64,000 bases of DNA from Oopsacas minuta (GCA_024704765.1 JAKMXF010000033.1:496001-560000); one strand, 5' to 3'. Counted from the first letter of the stretch, positions 36,375 through 46,997 are shown. Program-made: numbers and translations. The notes: generated from the sequence alone by a model not told the origin.

Positions 36375-39300
36375 TCAAATCCAGCATTTGAATCTGAAGA
36401 ACTGCACCAATCCAGGATCCTCTACATCTTTCCCATGCACTCCAGCGTATACTTGCATTAGAGCTTTGGTCTTGAATTTATCCTCCAATATTTTCACATA
36501 TTTCTCTAGCATTCCAATACCCATTATCTTGCCAAGATGAATCATATTAGGTACAAGTCTGACGTCATCATATTGACCCTCCTTCAATAGTATACGTACT
36601 ATCTCTCCGTAGAGATATGCATCATCAAATGTAGGGGTATCAGGGAATGGATATTTGAGGTATACATCTACTGCCTCAAGAGGACTATTCTTAATCAATA
36701 GATCAGCTAGTTCAATATAAGCATCATGTAGCCCGGGACAGAGCTCTATAGCTTGACTATACATACTCTTAGTCTCCTGTAGAGTATCAGAGTTATTCTG
36801 TCTACTCAATACTCTAGCTAGACCAAGGAATGGATGGTATGTCTTAGCATTGATGGGAGCTGTAGGTATTTCTTCAATTTTAATCTCTTCATTAGCTGGT
36901 TCAGTAGGTATAACAGTTACATGACTAGGGGCTGTAGCCTGGGGCTTAGCTGTACTTCCTGTTGTTTTTAGCTGTCCTAAAGTAGCAACATTCTTTACAC
37001 CAGGCTTGGATACAGGCTGTTGTTGTTTGTTTGTTGTTGTTTTCGTCTGTGTAGGAACTGGCTTAGTGGCGCCAGCTGATGGCTTAATAGGAACCTTTGT
37101 AGAAGCTTTTGGTCCAGGACGAGGAACCCCAGTTGTTGTCTTACTACTTACTGACCCTGCCCCTCTCCCAACAGCTGGTTTAACCAGTCCTATAGTAGAT
37201 TTGCCAGCTGATACAGACTTAGATTGTAGTTTAGCTGCTTCTTCCTTCTTCCTATCTACCCACCAATCCTGCTTCTCTAGGAAGGAGGGAGGCTCCTTGT
37301 TACCAAAAGACTTACCAATACACTCCAAAGCAGCCCTGAAGCTTAATTCAGCTTGACTAAGTAACGCTGTCTGTCTGTCTGTATCTGTATCAGATTTTCC
37401 TAGCTGAGCATCTCCTAACATTCCCAATACTTGAGTACTACAGGGCCTCATTATAGCTGCTTGCTGGCTAGTCTTAAGCTTAATATCAGCTAGAGATGAG
37501 CTAGCTTCTAATCCACATACACTCAACAACCCAGTCAACTGCTGACATCTCATAAACACTGTATCTCTAGCAGCATTGCTCTGAATTAGAGAATTAAGTA
37601 ATAGAGAATGTGTTTCTAATAATGACCACATCATGCTAGTGTATGTCTCCTTCCTAGATAGAATACGTTGCATGGCTCTAGAGGCTAGATATGACCCCCA
37701 TAACAAGCAGGTCTCAGAGCTTGGAGCATCAGGAGTAGGAGAAGCAGACAGGTAGACAGATAGATCCATGCATGAACGGATTAGTGTAATGCTTGTATGC
37801 CAACAAGGGAATATATCACAGTGTAAGGAAGGGGGAGATAAGGGGGCAGGGAGAGGAGAGGAGCATTCACGGTCGGCCTCTGTAAGCAACACCTGTGTTA
37901 TACCCTCTATAACGAGACGGGCAGCCTGTTTCAGAAGGTCAACAGGTCCAGCTCTAAGCCAAGCTATTCCCAAACAGAACCGAGTCTCTTGATGTAACGG
38001 CTTAGCAGATAGAGCAGTCTGTAAATGTACTATAGCTGATTCTGCGTCCCCTAAATCAAGTAGCAGTCTACCTAGTCTAAACCTAGGCCCGTGTTCTCCT
38101 GGAGCTATTGATACAGCATCTGTGTATTTGATACGAGCTTTACCTAGAGGACCCTCATCAGAGAAACCAACCTTACTACCACCAGCTCTGTGACTGTGTT
38201 TACTCTTCCAACCATAAAGAGACTGTACATACTCAGCTTCTGACTGTTTACCGGACTCTTTCAGTGATTGATATTCTTGTTCTACTGCTTTAAGTTGTAG
38301 AGCTAGTGGTGCGTCAGGTCCTACCCCAATCTGTCTGCAAAGACCTTCAAACTCCTCCTGCTTACCACTCTCCACTGCCTCTTTAATCACACCAGCCCCC
38401 ACTCCCTCATCATCATCCTCATCTTCTACAGATTTAGCGATCGTACCCACTTTAAGTCCAAACACGTCCCCAGCATAGAATCGCTCCTCCATGACACGTC
38501 CAAGCCCCATATGTGCTTCCCAGCTCTTTGGCTTAGTCTTAACAGCACTAGCATACAAACTAGCAGCTAGCTGTATAGTTGCTAGAGGACTGCTACCAGC
38601 TGCGTATTTGTATGAGTCATTATATACAGTAGGTAGTGATTCTAAGTACAGCTGTTCCTGCTGTTTAGCAGCTGATATGAACTCAGATGATTCTGTATCT
38701 GTCAGGAAAGAACACAGCTGTTTCTGCCATGCTTGTACTTGTATGTTATGCTCCAGGCTCTTAGGGGGGTATTTAGAACTGCAAATATACAACTCGTGTA
38801 TTTCTATGTCTTGAGATGGAATCTTCTTGCTGCAAGACTTACAAATATCTGTCTGTTCAGACTTCAAACCTTCCCTTTTGCTCATCCATTTACTGGTGAG
38901 TTCTGACATGCAAACAGGTTCAGTAAGAGGAGAGATAGGACCTACTTTAGTACACGACAGTTTATTCTCTACATCAGTACAGTACTGTAGCCAATCTCCA
39001 GTCAGTGGAGTACCATCTATAGGATTCTCTTTATTAGTACGGGTAAGCAGTCTTATACACTCATAACAGAACTTGAATGCAGTACCAGCACTCAATGTAT
39101 TATAAGGTATATGAACTAGTGATAAGCAGAACGAGCAACGGGGTAATTGAGAGGATAACACTGCCAGTGTAGATATAATAATCGGTATCTCTTGTCTATA
39201 TACAGATATACTATACATCATCTTGCTATTACCATCAGGAGCTGTGCTTACAACCTGTATATTAGTTAGTCCCAGGTTTAGAGGAATAGGAGTTGAACTC

Positions 39301-39749
39301 AGAGCTATTACTGTCTTAGGATCAGGTGCTGTAGCTGACAGTTCTAACAGCTGACAGGCTGACGGCACGTGACACTCATAACTTGTGACGTCATGTGAGA
39401 ATCCCGGTACCAATGAGTACCCGCCTACAGCACAGAGAGAGGAGAGACTAGCATCACTAGAGGATAATCTCTTAAGATTTAGAGAGTATAATTTCTTAGT
39501 GGTACCGTCATCTGCTACTACTTCTACCTTAATTAGTGAGGTTACACCCTCGGTTAGAGTGACCGATTTGCCTTCTACACCCTGTCCGGTGATTGAATAG
39601 GAAGCTGCTGCATCTCTAGCACGGAGCGATAGAGCTACACTCTGTACTCGACTATCTAGAGTAGAGGAATACTCTAATACATCTTGATGGAAAGAGGGGG
39701 AGAGAGAGCCAGGGGTAATGCTCAGCTGTTCTAGATTGCAGTCATCCAT
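36375..39749 (-). CDS. cadherin-like/zinc-binding/TPR protein, 1,124 residues
   Basis: A single uninterrupted exon. Residues 5-93 and 97-187 are two cadherin-like beta-sandwich modules, each with the pattern LSPxFxxxVxxY ... ADDGTxKKLYSLNLKR. Residues 203-260 have a cysteine pattern (CSFC ... FCYECIRLLTR) followed by an IDGTPLTGDW stretch, suggesting a degenerate RING/U-box-like zinc site. A second cluster near 300-325 has CKSCSKK ... HELYIC. Two alanine-rich helical regions (about 380-620 and 690-860) look like TPR repeats, for example GPRFRLGRLLLDLGDAESAI. A Lys/Thr/Pro/Gln-rich linker (about 880-970) leads to more TPR-like helices. No signal peptide or membrane segment is visible, so it is probably a cytosolic scaffold. 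No orthologue could be named. Confidence 0.8.
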   Translation of the reverse strand: MDDCNLEQLSITPGSLSPSFHQDVLEYSSTLDSRVQSVALSLRARDAAASYSITGQGVEGKSVTLTEGVTSLIKVEVVADDGTTKKLYSLNLKRLSSSDASLSSLCAVGGYSLVPGFSHDVTSYECHVPSACQLLELSATAPDPKTVIALSSTPIPLNLGLTNIQVVSTAPDGNSKMMYSISVYRQEIPIIISTLAVLSSQLPRCSFCLSLVHIPYNTLSAGTAFKFCYECIRLLTRTNKENPIDGTPLTGDWLQYCTDVENKLSCTKVGPISPLTEPVCMSELTSKWMSKREGLKSEQTDICKSCSKKIPSQDIEIHELYICSSKYPPKSLEHNIQVQAWQKQLCSFLTDTESSEFISAAKQQEQLYLESLPTVYNDSYKYAAGSSPLATIQLAASLYASAVKTKPKSWEAHMGLGRVMEERFYAGDVFGLKVGTIAKSVEDEDDDEGVGAGVIKEAVESGKQEEFEGLCRQIGVGPDAPLALQLKAVEQEYQSLKESGKQSEAEYVQSLYGWKSKHSHRAGGSKVGFSDEGPLGKARIKYTDAVSIAPGEHGPRFRLGRLLLDLGDAESAIVHLQTALSAKPLHQETRFCLGIAWLRAGPVDLLKQAARLVIEGITQVLLTEADRECSSPLPAPLSPPSLHCDIFPCWHTSITLIRSCMDLSVYLSASPTPDAPSSETCLLWGSYLASRAMQRILSRKETYTSMMWSLLETHSLLLNSLIQSNAARDTVFMRCQQLTGLLSVCGLEASSSLADIKLKTSQQAAIMRPCSTQVLGMLGDAQLGKSDTDTDRQTALLSQAELSFRAALECIGKSFGNKEPPSFLEKQDWWVDRKKEEAAKLQSKSVSAGKSTIGLVKPAVGRGAGSVSSKTTTGVPRPGPKASTKVPIKPSAGATKPVPTQTKTTTNKQQQPVSKPGVKNVATLGQLKTTGSTAKPQATAPSHVTVIPTEPANEEIKIEEIPTAPINAKTYHPFLGLARVLSRQNNSDTLQETKSMYSQAIELCPGLHDAYIELADLLIKNSPLEAVDVYLKYPFPDTPTFDDAYLYGEIVRILLKEGQYDDVRLVPNMIHLGKIMGIGMLEKYVKILEDKFKTKALMQVYAGVHGKDVEDPGLVQFFRFKCWI

Positions 39750-39778
39750 ATTCTAGTCTTACTTACATATACATTAGT

Positions 39779-39883
39779 ATAGTCAACTCCCGTTATATCG
39801 AAACTCAAGGGAACGCGATAATTCCTTCGATATAAGCAGGTATTTCGATATATCCGTATTCGATATAATGGGAGTTAACTGTA
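39779..39883. mobile_element. pogo-like MITE, compact copy
   Basis: Well-preserved ends tatagtcaactcccgttata and ataatgggagttaactgta with TA at both flanks. The interior is shortened (105 bp total). It lies just upstream of the 1,124-residue gene. Confidence 0.92.
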
Positions 39884-40032
39884 TTGTTGATAACATATTG
39901 CATGATATATAGACCTGTTTATTGAATTCATTGTGTTGGCATTCTGCAAAAGATAATCACAAATACAAATATAAAATTTACGAATTTGCATGAAAAAATA
40001 TTCTGATTGAAAATGAAAAACCACTAAACTAT

Positions 40033-41782
40033 TCAAAAATTCATCACACACTTGAAAAAGGTTAACACCATAACTAGCATATGAAATACTACCCATGATA
40101 TGGGTACAGCATATGATACAGACATCAGAGTGGGATCACAGCATGTACTTAATGTATAATTAACTGGAGGTATTACTAGAAGAGAAATAAAGTAAATCAG
40201 TATTGTTTAATTGTGTAGAATACACAGGTAAAGGAAATTAGAGGTACAGTCTACATCCGGTAACTAAAATGTCCATCCAATCGAACATTCGCTAACTCGA
40301 ACAGATTTCGATTTCCCCTGAGGGTTCGAGTTACCGGATGTAAACTGAATTTTCAATAAAAGGAGAGCTGATTGTTTAAATTCACAGAACTTACATATAA
40401 CAGTAGAGTATTCACAGGGAATAAGATCAGTTGTATTTAGAGTTATTGCAATAAATAGTCCTATCATTAACAGGCCAAATATATTAGGTGATTCAATCTC
40501 CTTAAAGACTCTATGAGGACGATCAATCTTATGGAGAATATAACAGAAAGATCTCATAAATGATTCACCAAGTACAACAGCTCCAAACGTTCCCAACAGA
40601 GGTTTAATAGCAGAATTTTGATCACATGGCAATAGAATAGCTACACGAGTATATATAATAGTTAAAATTTAATTGTATGGGATTTAGTGTAATATCGGTG
40701 TACCTGGTATTATTGCTATCCAAGGGGTGATAACAAACATTATAGTAGTGATTGCCAAGAAAACTAAATAAACATAGATATCTATAATATGAATGTAAAT
40801 TGAATATAAGAATAAACTGTCTGGCAGCGGATCCAACAAGGCACCCATATGATCTCAGAATTAGTATTGTACTCTATGGGAGTGGCTACAAATGTGTTAA
40901 AATTGGTATAAGGTCCATGGGTGAATAAGGTTAGGAACCACTGGTGTAAGGAGTAGTATTATATACCTGTAAAGAAACATAGATTCATATATCTAGCAAA
41001 ATTTTCGTTTACATTATCATTCTTGCGGAAAAAGTAACGGAAATGTCTGTCAGATATTTTACTCCAATAGTAGTTGGGGAAAAACTTAACTTCCTTTGCA
41101 TCTAAAAATGTATAGATAATGATCAGATAAATATACATACGTATATCTAAATACACGTTTGTTTGTTTGTTTGTTTGTTTGTACATCTTTGTATGTGGAA
41201 TAGTATTGTTTTCGTATCGTTAATTAGAATATTTATAATTGATCGAATTGAAGAAAATGGAATTGAACTTACTATCCAAATACTTGAGTTTCTTAAGACA
41301 TCCTAAGCCTGGAGTACAACAGGTAAAATTACCAGAACTCGGAACTAGTTCAGAACAGTCACAACTAGGACAAGATAGTCGTATTACAAACTCTCTCTTT
41401 CCTCTCTGTTCAAGATTGCGAGGGGTTACACCAACTGGAGCAATTCTAAAGACACAATCTACTAAACAGTATTAAATAAATGAATATAGAATATACTTAC
41501 ATATCATCTCCAGGATCATATTCAGGTCCTGTACGTTTAACGGGGCCTTTAGCTTCTAGCTCTTTAGCACTAGGTGGTTCCTGATCTTCTTTTAATCTAC
41601 TAAATCTGATAGCTCCATGAACATAGGGTGATATTGGTTGTAGAGCTATTGAAGTAGATTCAGTGGCTACGTCACCAATAACTTCATCATATGCAGGAGG
41701 GAAAATCTCTATATAAATGAAAATTTGTAACATATTAATCATAGAATAATACAATCATATACTTACCTCGATTGATAGCCAT
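40033..41782 (-). CDS. PPxY multi-pass membrane protein, paralogue A
   Basis: Seven exons: 41767-41782, 41501-41708, 41273-41445, 40967-41101, 40704-40781, 40395-40640 and 40033-40175, giving 332 residues in continuous phase. The N-terminus carries a PPxY motif (IFPPAYDEVIGD), the type bound by WW domains of Nedd4-class ligases. A cysteine-rich segment (CPSCDCSELVPSSGNFTCC) may bind metal. FFPNYYWSKISDRHFRYFFRK precedes about four hydrophobic segments (LAITTIMFVITPWIAIIPG; LLGTFGAVVLGES; IFGLLMIGLFIAITL; VPISWVVFHMLVMVLTFF). The last exon reads through to a TGA; the same reading is conserved in paralogue B, which supports it. Family unrecognised. Orientation, gene structure and sequence show it is a tandem duplicate of the gene at 42336-44301. 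Confidence 0.8.
40245..40348. mobile_element. TIR element with 'CATCCGGTAACT' ends
   Basis: Inverted ends tacagtctacatccggtaac / gttaccggatgtaaactga. It is pogo-like in form but a different family from the GTTATATCG elements. It fills about half of the last paralogue A intron. Confidence 0.75.
40825..40943. mobile_element. hAT-like fragment
   Basis: Ends cagcggatccaac / taggaaccactg with interior 'aatgtgttaaaattggtata', shared with the hAT-like elements at 22223 and 28925. It lies in the paralogue A intron between the exons at 40967-41101 and 40704-40781. Confidence 0.65.
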
Positions 41783-42100
41783 AATAAAGTGAAAGATTAG
41801 TTAAAAGCTAATGATAAATTGAATGTATGTTAACGTTTTATAAACATTAAAACTGGAAAATTTCGTCCTAGAGGTCACTGAGTGAACACATATAAACTAA
41901 TATATATGGAGTATAGTTGGGAACAGTAAACATAATAACAGAGTATATACGTATTACTATTAATCATACACACTACTCCAACTAGTGAGCTGTTCACCGT
42001 TATCAAGTGACTACAAGAGTAGGAATACTCTACCATGTTGGTGGAATGAAAGATAGATAGAGAGACATAGAGACGGGGGAATGCTTAGTCTTACTTATTA

Positions 42101-42166
42101 GTAGAACTTCAGTTATCCGAAAACTTCAGTTAACCGTGCGCATGTTCGGATAACTGAAGTTCTACC
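42101..42166. mobile_element. short perfect inverted-repeat element
   Basis: Arms gtagaacttcagttatccga / tcggataactgaagttctac flank a 25-bp centre containing a second, partial repeat of the arm (aacttcagttaaccg). It lies between the two paralogues; the rest of 41783-42335 shows no gene. Confidence 0.8.
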
Positions 42167-42335
42167 GTATATAAAGTAACATAGACTTAATTAATGAATA
42201 ATAAATATATTTCGGTATGTTGTAATAATAAAATAACAACTATATGTATGATAATCAAATAATATATCACACTGGGTGTGTGCTACCGTTATGAAGAAGA
42301 AAATATTCTGATTGAAAGGGAAACTACGATGAAAT

Positions 42336-44301
42336 TTAAAAGTCAAAAACGAACTTGAGAGAAACTCCTAGCAAGACCAGTACCTGAAATACAATCCAGG
42401 ATATGGGTAGACCAAAAGCTACAGACATCAGAGTAGGATCACAGCATCGATCTACTGTATCGTTAACAGTTGGAGGTATAGGTGTCACTAGAAAACAGAT
42501 TAATTAAGAAATGCAGTGTGGGAGAGTTATGTAGAATAAACAAGTTAAAGGCCCTAACCCACACAAATTACAATATACAGCCGAACCTCGTTAATACGAA
42601 CACAAACGAATGGTCAAATTTGTTCGCTTTATCCTGAGATCTTATTAACCGGAGTAATACCAATTGAACAACCATTGTAGAGACCTGATTTTGTGGAAAT
42701 ATTAGTTCTTCTTATCCACAAATTCGTACTATCGAGGTTGCACTGTACCAACTTATTATACGTTAAGCACAACTTACAAGGAATAGTAGCGTTTTCACAG
42801 GAAGTAAGGTCAGCAATATTTACAAATATTGCAATAAATAGTCCTAGCATTATAAAAACCAATGCATTAGGTGATTCTAGTTCTTTTATAGCTCTAGGGG
42901 GACGATCAATCTTATGAAGAACATAACAGAAAGATCTCATAAATGATTCTGCAAGTAAAACAGCTCCCACAGTACCCAGCAGAGGTCTAATAGCAGCATT
43001 TTGATCACATTCCAAGAGAATAGCTACAAAAGTATATAGAGGATGCCGGTTATAAGAACACCGGTTATTAGAACAGATATTATTACTCCTAACAAGAGGG
43101 TTCCTATAACCGGAATCCATTGTATGTATTATAATAATAATAATAGTATTAGAGATAGTATAACATTGGTATACCTGGTATTATAGCTATCCAAGGAGTG
43201 ATGACAAACATTATAGTAGTGATTACAGTGAAAACTAAATATACATAGCTATAATATGAATCTAAATTGAATATAAGAATAAACTGTAAGAAGTAATATA
43301 CCTGTAAATATGAAAGAATTGAAATATTTAGCAAACGGCTCCTGTCCACTCTGATATTTTCGGAAAAAGTGACAAAAATGTCTGTCAGTTATTTTACTCC
43401 AATAGTAGTTGGGGAAAAGTTTACTTTCCGCTGCGCCTGAAATATGTATAGATAATGATTAGAGAGAATAAGTCTATGCATACTCGTTTGTTGTCTGTTT
43501 ATCTGTTTATCTGTTTATCTGTTTATTTGTTTGTTTGTTTGTTTGTAAGTTCGACATAAATAAGTCAGTTTCTATCAAATAATAAATGTGCAATATTTTT
43601 GTTTGAAGAAAGTGAAATCGTACTTACAATCACAATACTTAAGTCTTTTAAGACATCCTAACTCAGGAGCACAACAGGTTAAGTTTCCACTATGAGGAAG
43701 TAGCTTAGAACAGTCACAACTAGGACAAGTTAGTTTTATGACAAACTCTCTCTTCCCTCCTTGTTCGAGCTGTTCAATATTCAGAATACGAGGAGCTGCA
43801 GCAACTGGAGCAAGTCTAGAGAAGCAATATACTAAACAGTGATTATACAAAGCTAGAATATAGAAATAGGATTTTCTAATAAGCAACAGGTTGCAAACTT
43901 GAAATATACTTACATATCATCTTCAGGATCATATCCAGGTCTTGCAGCAGGAATAGGATTAGAGGAACCTAAATTCACATAAACGGGCATTTTTCGATTT
44001 TGTAAAAAATATTCTCGAATTTGGAAACTACTTAGAGTATTGTAGTACAGAGCTTACCTTTAGCCTCTTCTTGCTTAGCACTAGGGGGTTCAAGCAATAC
44101 ATCAAATCCAATAGGAGCTCCAGGAATGATCGGTGATACTGGTCCTATTGGTTGTACAGCGATTGGAGGAGCAGATGGAGTGATTACGTCAGCATCTCCT
44201 ATTACTTCATCATACGCAGGTGGGAGAACATCTAAATAATGACAATTTATAAACACGTCAATGAATAATATTATCATATACTACTTACCATCGTTAGCCA
44301 T
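42336..44301 (-). CDS. PPxY multi-pass membrane protein, paralogue B
   Basis: Eight exons: 44289-44301, 44058-44231, 43914-43968, 43628-43815, 43302-43436, 43175-43261, 42778-43023 and 42336-42487, giving 349 residues. It has the same layout as paralogue A: PPxY motif (VLPPAYDEVIGD), proline-rich linker, cysteine cluster (LTCPSCDCSKLLPHSGNLTCC), FPNYYWSKITDRHFCHFFRK, then about four hydrophobic segments and a short tail. SFMRSFCYVLHKIDRP is nearly identical between the copies. Two differences stand out: B has an extra intron in the proline-rich linker (43969-44057), and its exon 6 uses an upstream acceptor that rescues frame after a 4-bp deletion. Family unrecognised. Confidence 0.8.
42576..42747. 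mobile_element. pogo-like TIR element ('CCTCGTTAATACGAAC')
   Basis: Starts tacagccgaacctcgttaat and ends actatcgaggttgcactgta, with TA flanks. The interior has 'cttattaaccggagtaatac'. A decayed relative occurs near 14095-14260. It lies in the last paralogue B intron, 30 bp from the exon boundary. Confidence 0.8.
43034..43123. mobile_element. 'GGTTATAAGAACA' MITE, short copy
   Basis: Inverted arms ggatgccggttataagaaca / ttcctataaccggaatccat, in the paralogue B intron between exons 6 and 7. It is absent from the equivalent paralogue A intron, so it arrived after the duplication. Confidence 0.75.
43490..43543. repeat. TGTT/TGTTTATC microsatellite
   Basis: Runs of tgtttatc and tgtt units. A matching tgtt run sits at 41157-41180 in the corresponding intron of paralogue A, which shows that intron was duplicated along with the exons. 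Confidence 0.85.
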
Positions 44302-44428
44302 AAAATGATAGAGACAGCTAAATAGCTACTAATAATTGAACGTATGTGCTTATCGTTAGGTAAATATTAAAATAGAAAAATATCCAAAGAAGAAAAATAC
44401 CTATTTATAATACAAAGAATCAATACAA

Positions 44429-44469
44429 AATAAATAAATAAATAATAATAATAATAATAATAATAATAG
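44429..44469. repeat. (AAT)n / (AAAT)n microsatellite
   Basis: A short AAAT run merges into about nine AAT units, between paralogue B and the CCM2-like gene. Confidence 0.9.
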
Positions 44470-44584
44470 AGTAGGTAGGTCATATGAGATCACACAGTAC
44501 TCCCACTAGTGAGCTGTTTGCCATTCTTGACAGATATATCATGTTCTATAAAAATTATTCTAACAAATAATCAATAAATTAAAT

Positions 44585-46757
44585 TTAGAAACCTAATAGA
44601 CTCTTACCTCTTGACCTAGTAGTATCTCCCTGTCCACATTCTACTAAGAAAGCTTCAAAGAATATTTTATCTTCTTCTGGAATGAAAGATCTCATATCTG
44701 TGAAATTTAGGGAAAAAACAACAAACAAATAAATCTTCATAATTATTCTACCTGGTAATAAGAAATATCTTTTCCTGCCGTATAGAGTAACAAGCTTATC
44801 ACAAAATTCGTTTATAGCCATACCAGACCTGTATTGTCTTAACAATAGAGCGAAATGCATTAGTTCATCAGGTGATAACAGACTGTGTAGCTATTGACAA
44901 TAAATATAGAAATACAAGAGATTAGGTACTTTTAGGATAACTAACTATGAACAATATCAAGGAGCAGGCTAAAGGGCTTAAAGACCTCAATTTTTGTATA
45001 AGAATTACCCAAGAAAACCACTCAAATGCTCGCAACGTTCAAGCTCAGCTCCGCCTTGAAAATCCTGGATCAGCCTCTGATATCGACAGTGTAATATTCA
45101 CAATAAGGACCCTGACTAATAAACTAAGTATACATTTACCCGCTCCATATATTGTTGTACAATCTCTTCAGCTACTACATTCAGGTCTTGATCTGCAGTA
45201 TCACCATGTTGAGATTTCTTATCTTCTGACTCCATTGGGATTACAGCTGATTCCATTGGAATAACAGCTGATTCATGATCAGGATTTATTGGCCTAATAA
45301 AGTGATAAATAATTCATAATATCCTGTAATTTACATTAATAAGAACAGCATACATTTCTACCCTATCATGTCCGTATAGCTTATCAACTGGATTAGCTTC
45401 CCTTCTCTCTCTAACAGGTTCTAGCACTGGAAAGAGAAAAAATTTGAATTGAAATAAATTGGTTTTAACCTTTAAGTACTGTAAATGATATTGTCAGAGA
45501 TATGGAAGTTCACTAGCATATCAAATTCTATTTAGCAAGTACTTTTATATAAATAGTATGATATATGTGTAATACGTTTTGTTACCTATGCTCTGTTTAA
45601 AAGATTCAAATCTAATCAATCTCGAAATAGGATAATTTGATATCATTAGGCTATAAGTATTCTACGTATAAATTGCTCTATATTCTGATATCTCATCAGA
45701 GGATGGGTTTCATACAAAACAATTATAGCTGAAATGAAGCTTCACACATAATACAGAATTAAGATTGAATATTACATACACGCTGGATGATCAGGTTTAT
45801 ACTCAGCACCTGCATCTATAGCATCATCTAGATGAGCCATAGTAGCTTCTGTATACACTAATTGAAATATCTGCTCTAATATTGTACAGATTTCCTCAGC
45901 CTCACTCTAACAGTAAAATTAATAAAGTAGCACCATAAACGGGAAAGTGAATGTGTATACTTGTAACAAACCATTTTATTGCAATTCATAATAACAAGAG
46001 AACATTCTTCCTTCTTGGAATCACCTATAGATTATGTTATGATGATAATAATAACGGGCTAAGGTATAAGGTAAGACTACAAATACCTCTCTTAATGACT
46101 AGTAAATGCTCATCATCATCTTTAATATAACTCATACCAGCTATCTCATGGATAGGTATTCTCATTATAACTGCCTTGAATAAGGAATAGGATAATATAT
46201 GAGTATGTTGTGTAAGGCATAGAGTCCGTTCAAACGTTACGTAACGCTACTAAGGGGTCCCATTGTCAAAAAGCGTGACACAGGGAGGGAGGACGAAATT
46301 AGGGAATTTTACGTTATGTATTATGTGTACCCCTTTCTGTGAGATGAGCTTGATATTGTAAGCTGATAGAGACATACTAGCTCTGTGTCTCGATTGAGCT
46401 CTCCATGGAATCTTCTTATTTTTCTAAAAAATTAAATCATAAACAAATAACCAGGAGTACAAGTAAACAAAATTACCCTAGCTTGATCAACAATAGGTAA
46501 AATAGCAATCCTATTAGAAATATCTACTGTAAGAGGAATATCAGATATCTCTCCCAGTACAAACAGATCTCTCCCTACATAACCCTCCAGTAAGTATTCA
46601 GGTTCTGTTAGGATTATGCTAGTTCTCATCTGAGGTTTGTATGCAGGGTCAATAGAACGAGGAAACTAGGGAATTAATAAGCAGGTATTTGATTAGGTTT
46701 ATATATTTATGAAGATCTTACTTGTCTTGATTGATTCTTTTGAGGTGAAGCACGCAT
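44585..46757 (-). CDS. CCM2: CCM2 (malcavernin)-like adaptor
   Basis: Ten exons: 46722-46757, 46477-46665, 46331-46423, 46087-46174, 45972-46024, 45780-45906, 45354-45426, 45140-45293, 44752-44890 and 44585-44697, giving 354 residues with all phases consistent. The N-terminal half is a PTB domain: EPEYLLEGYVGRDLFVLGEI, NRIAILPIVDQAR, VIMRIPIHEIAGMSYIKDDD and EEICTILEQIFQLVYTEATM, close to human CCM2. The C-terminus (from about residue 271) is the CCM2 harmonin-homology domain: LLLRQYRSGMAINEFCDKLV, TLYGRKRYFLL and SFIPEEDKIFFEAFLVE. CCM2 scaffolds KRIT1, PDCD10 and MEKK3 signalling (family knowledge). A splice acceptor lies just 5' of the ATG, implying a 5'UTR intron. The last exon is read to the first stop; a GTAAG inside it leaves open a further exon. 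Confidence 0.9.
46225..46320. mobile_element. 'ACGTTACGTAACG' TIR element in CCM2-like intron
   Basis: Left end gtccgttcaaacgttacgta with a degenerate right end tacgttatgta. It shares 'aaaaagcgtgacacagggag' with the copy at 46837. Its right edge lies about 10 bp from the splice donor of the exon at 46331-46423. Confidence 0.75.
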
Positions 46758-46836
46758 ATTTTGTAGGAAAGTTGAGCTAACTGAAATTAATAGATACGTC
46801 AATTATCCCTGTTTAGGTGCGAAAATTCGGTTATTA

Positions 46837-46997
46837 GGGCGGTTCAAACGTTACGTAACGCAAAATTTCCTAAATTTTGACACCTCCTCCCTGTGTCACG
46901 CTTTTTCACCGTTTGTGATACAAAAAGAATTGGCTATCACACTTCGCATATCACCCCCTCCCCTTCTAGAGTTAAGTAACGTTTGAACAGCCCCTTA
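46837..46997. mobile_element. 'ACGTTACGTAACG' TIR element
   Basis: Inverted ends agggcggttcaaacgttacg / aacgtttgaacagcccct. It lies upstream of the CCM2-like 5' end, in the 46758-47338 gap between divergent CCM2-like and MORN4 genes, where no other feature was recognised. Confidence 0.8.

Noticed and set aside
40395-43815. Resemblance of the cysteine cluster in the tandem membrane proteins to the P2X7 intracellular domain
   Set aside because: Only a CxC...CC pattern is shared; the following residues and the membrane topology do not fit.
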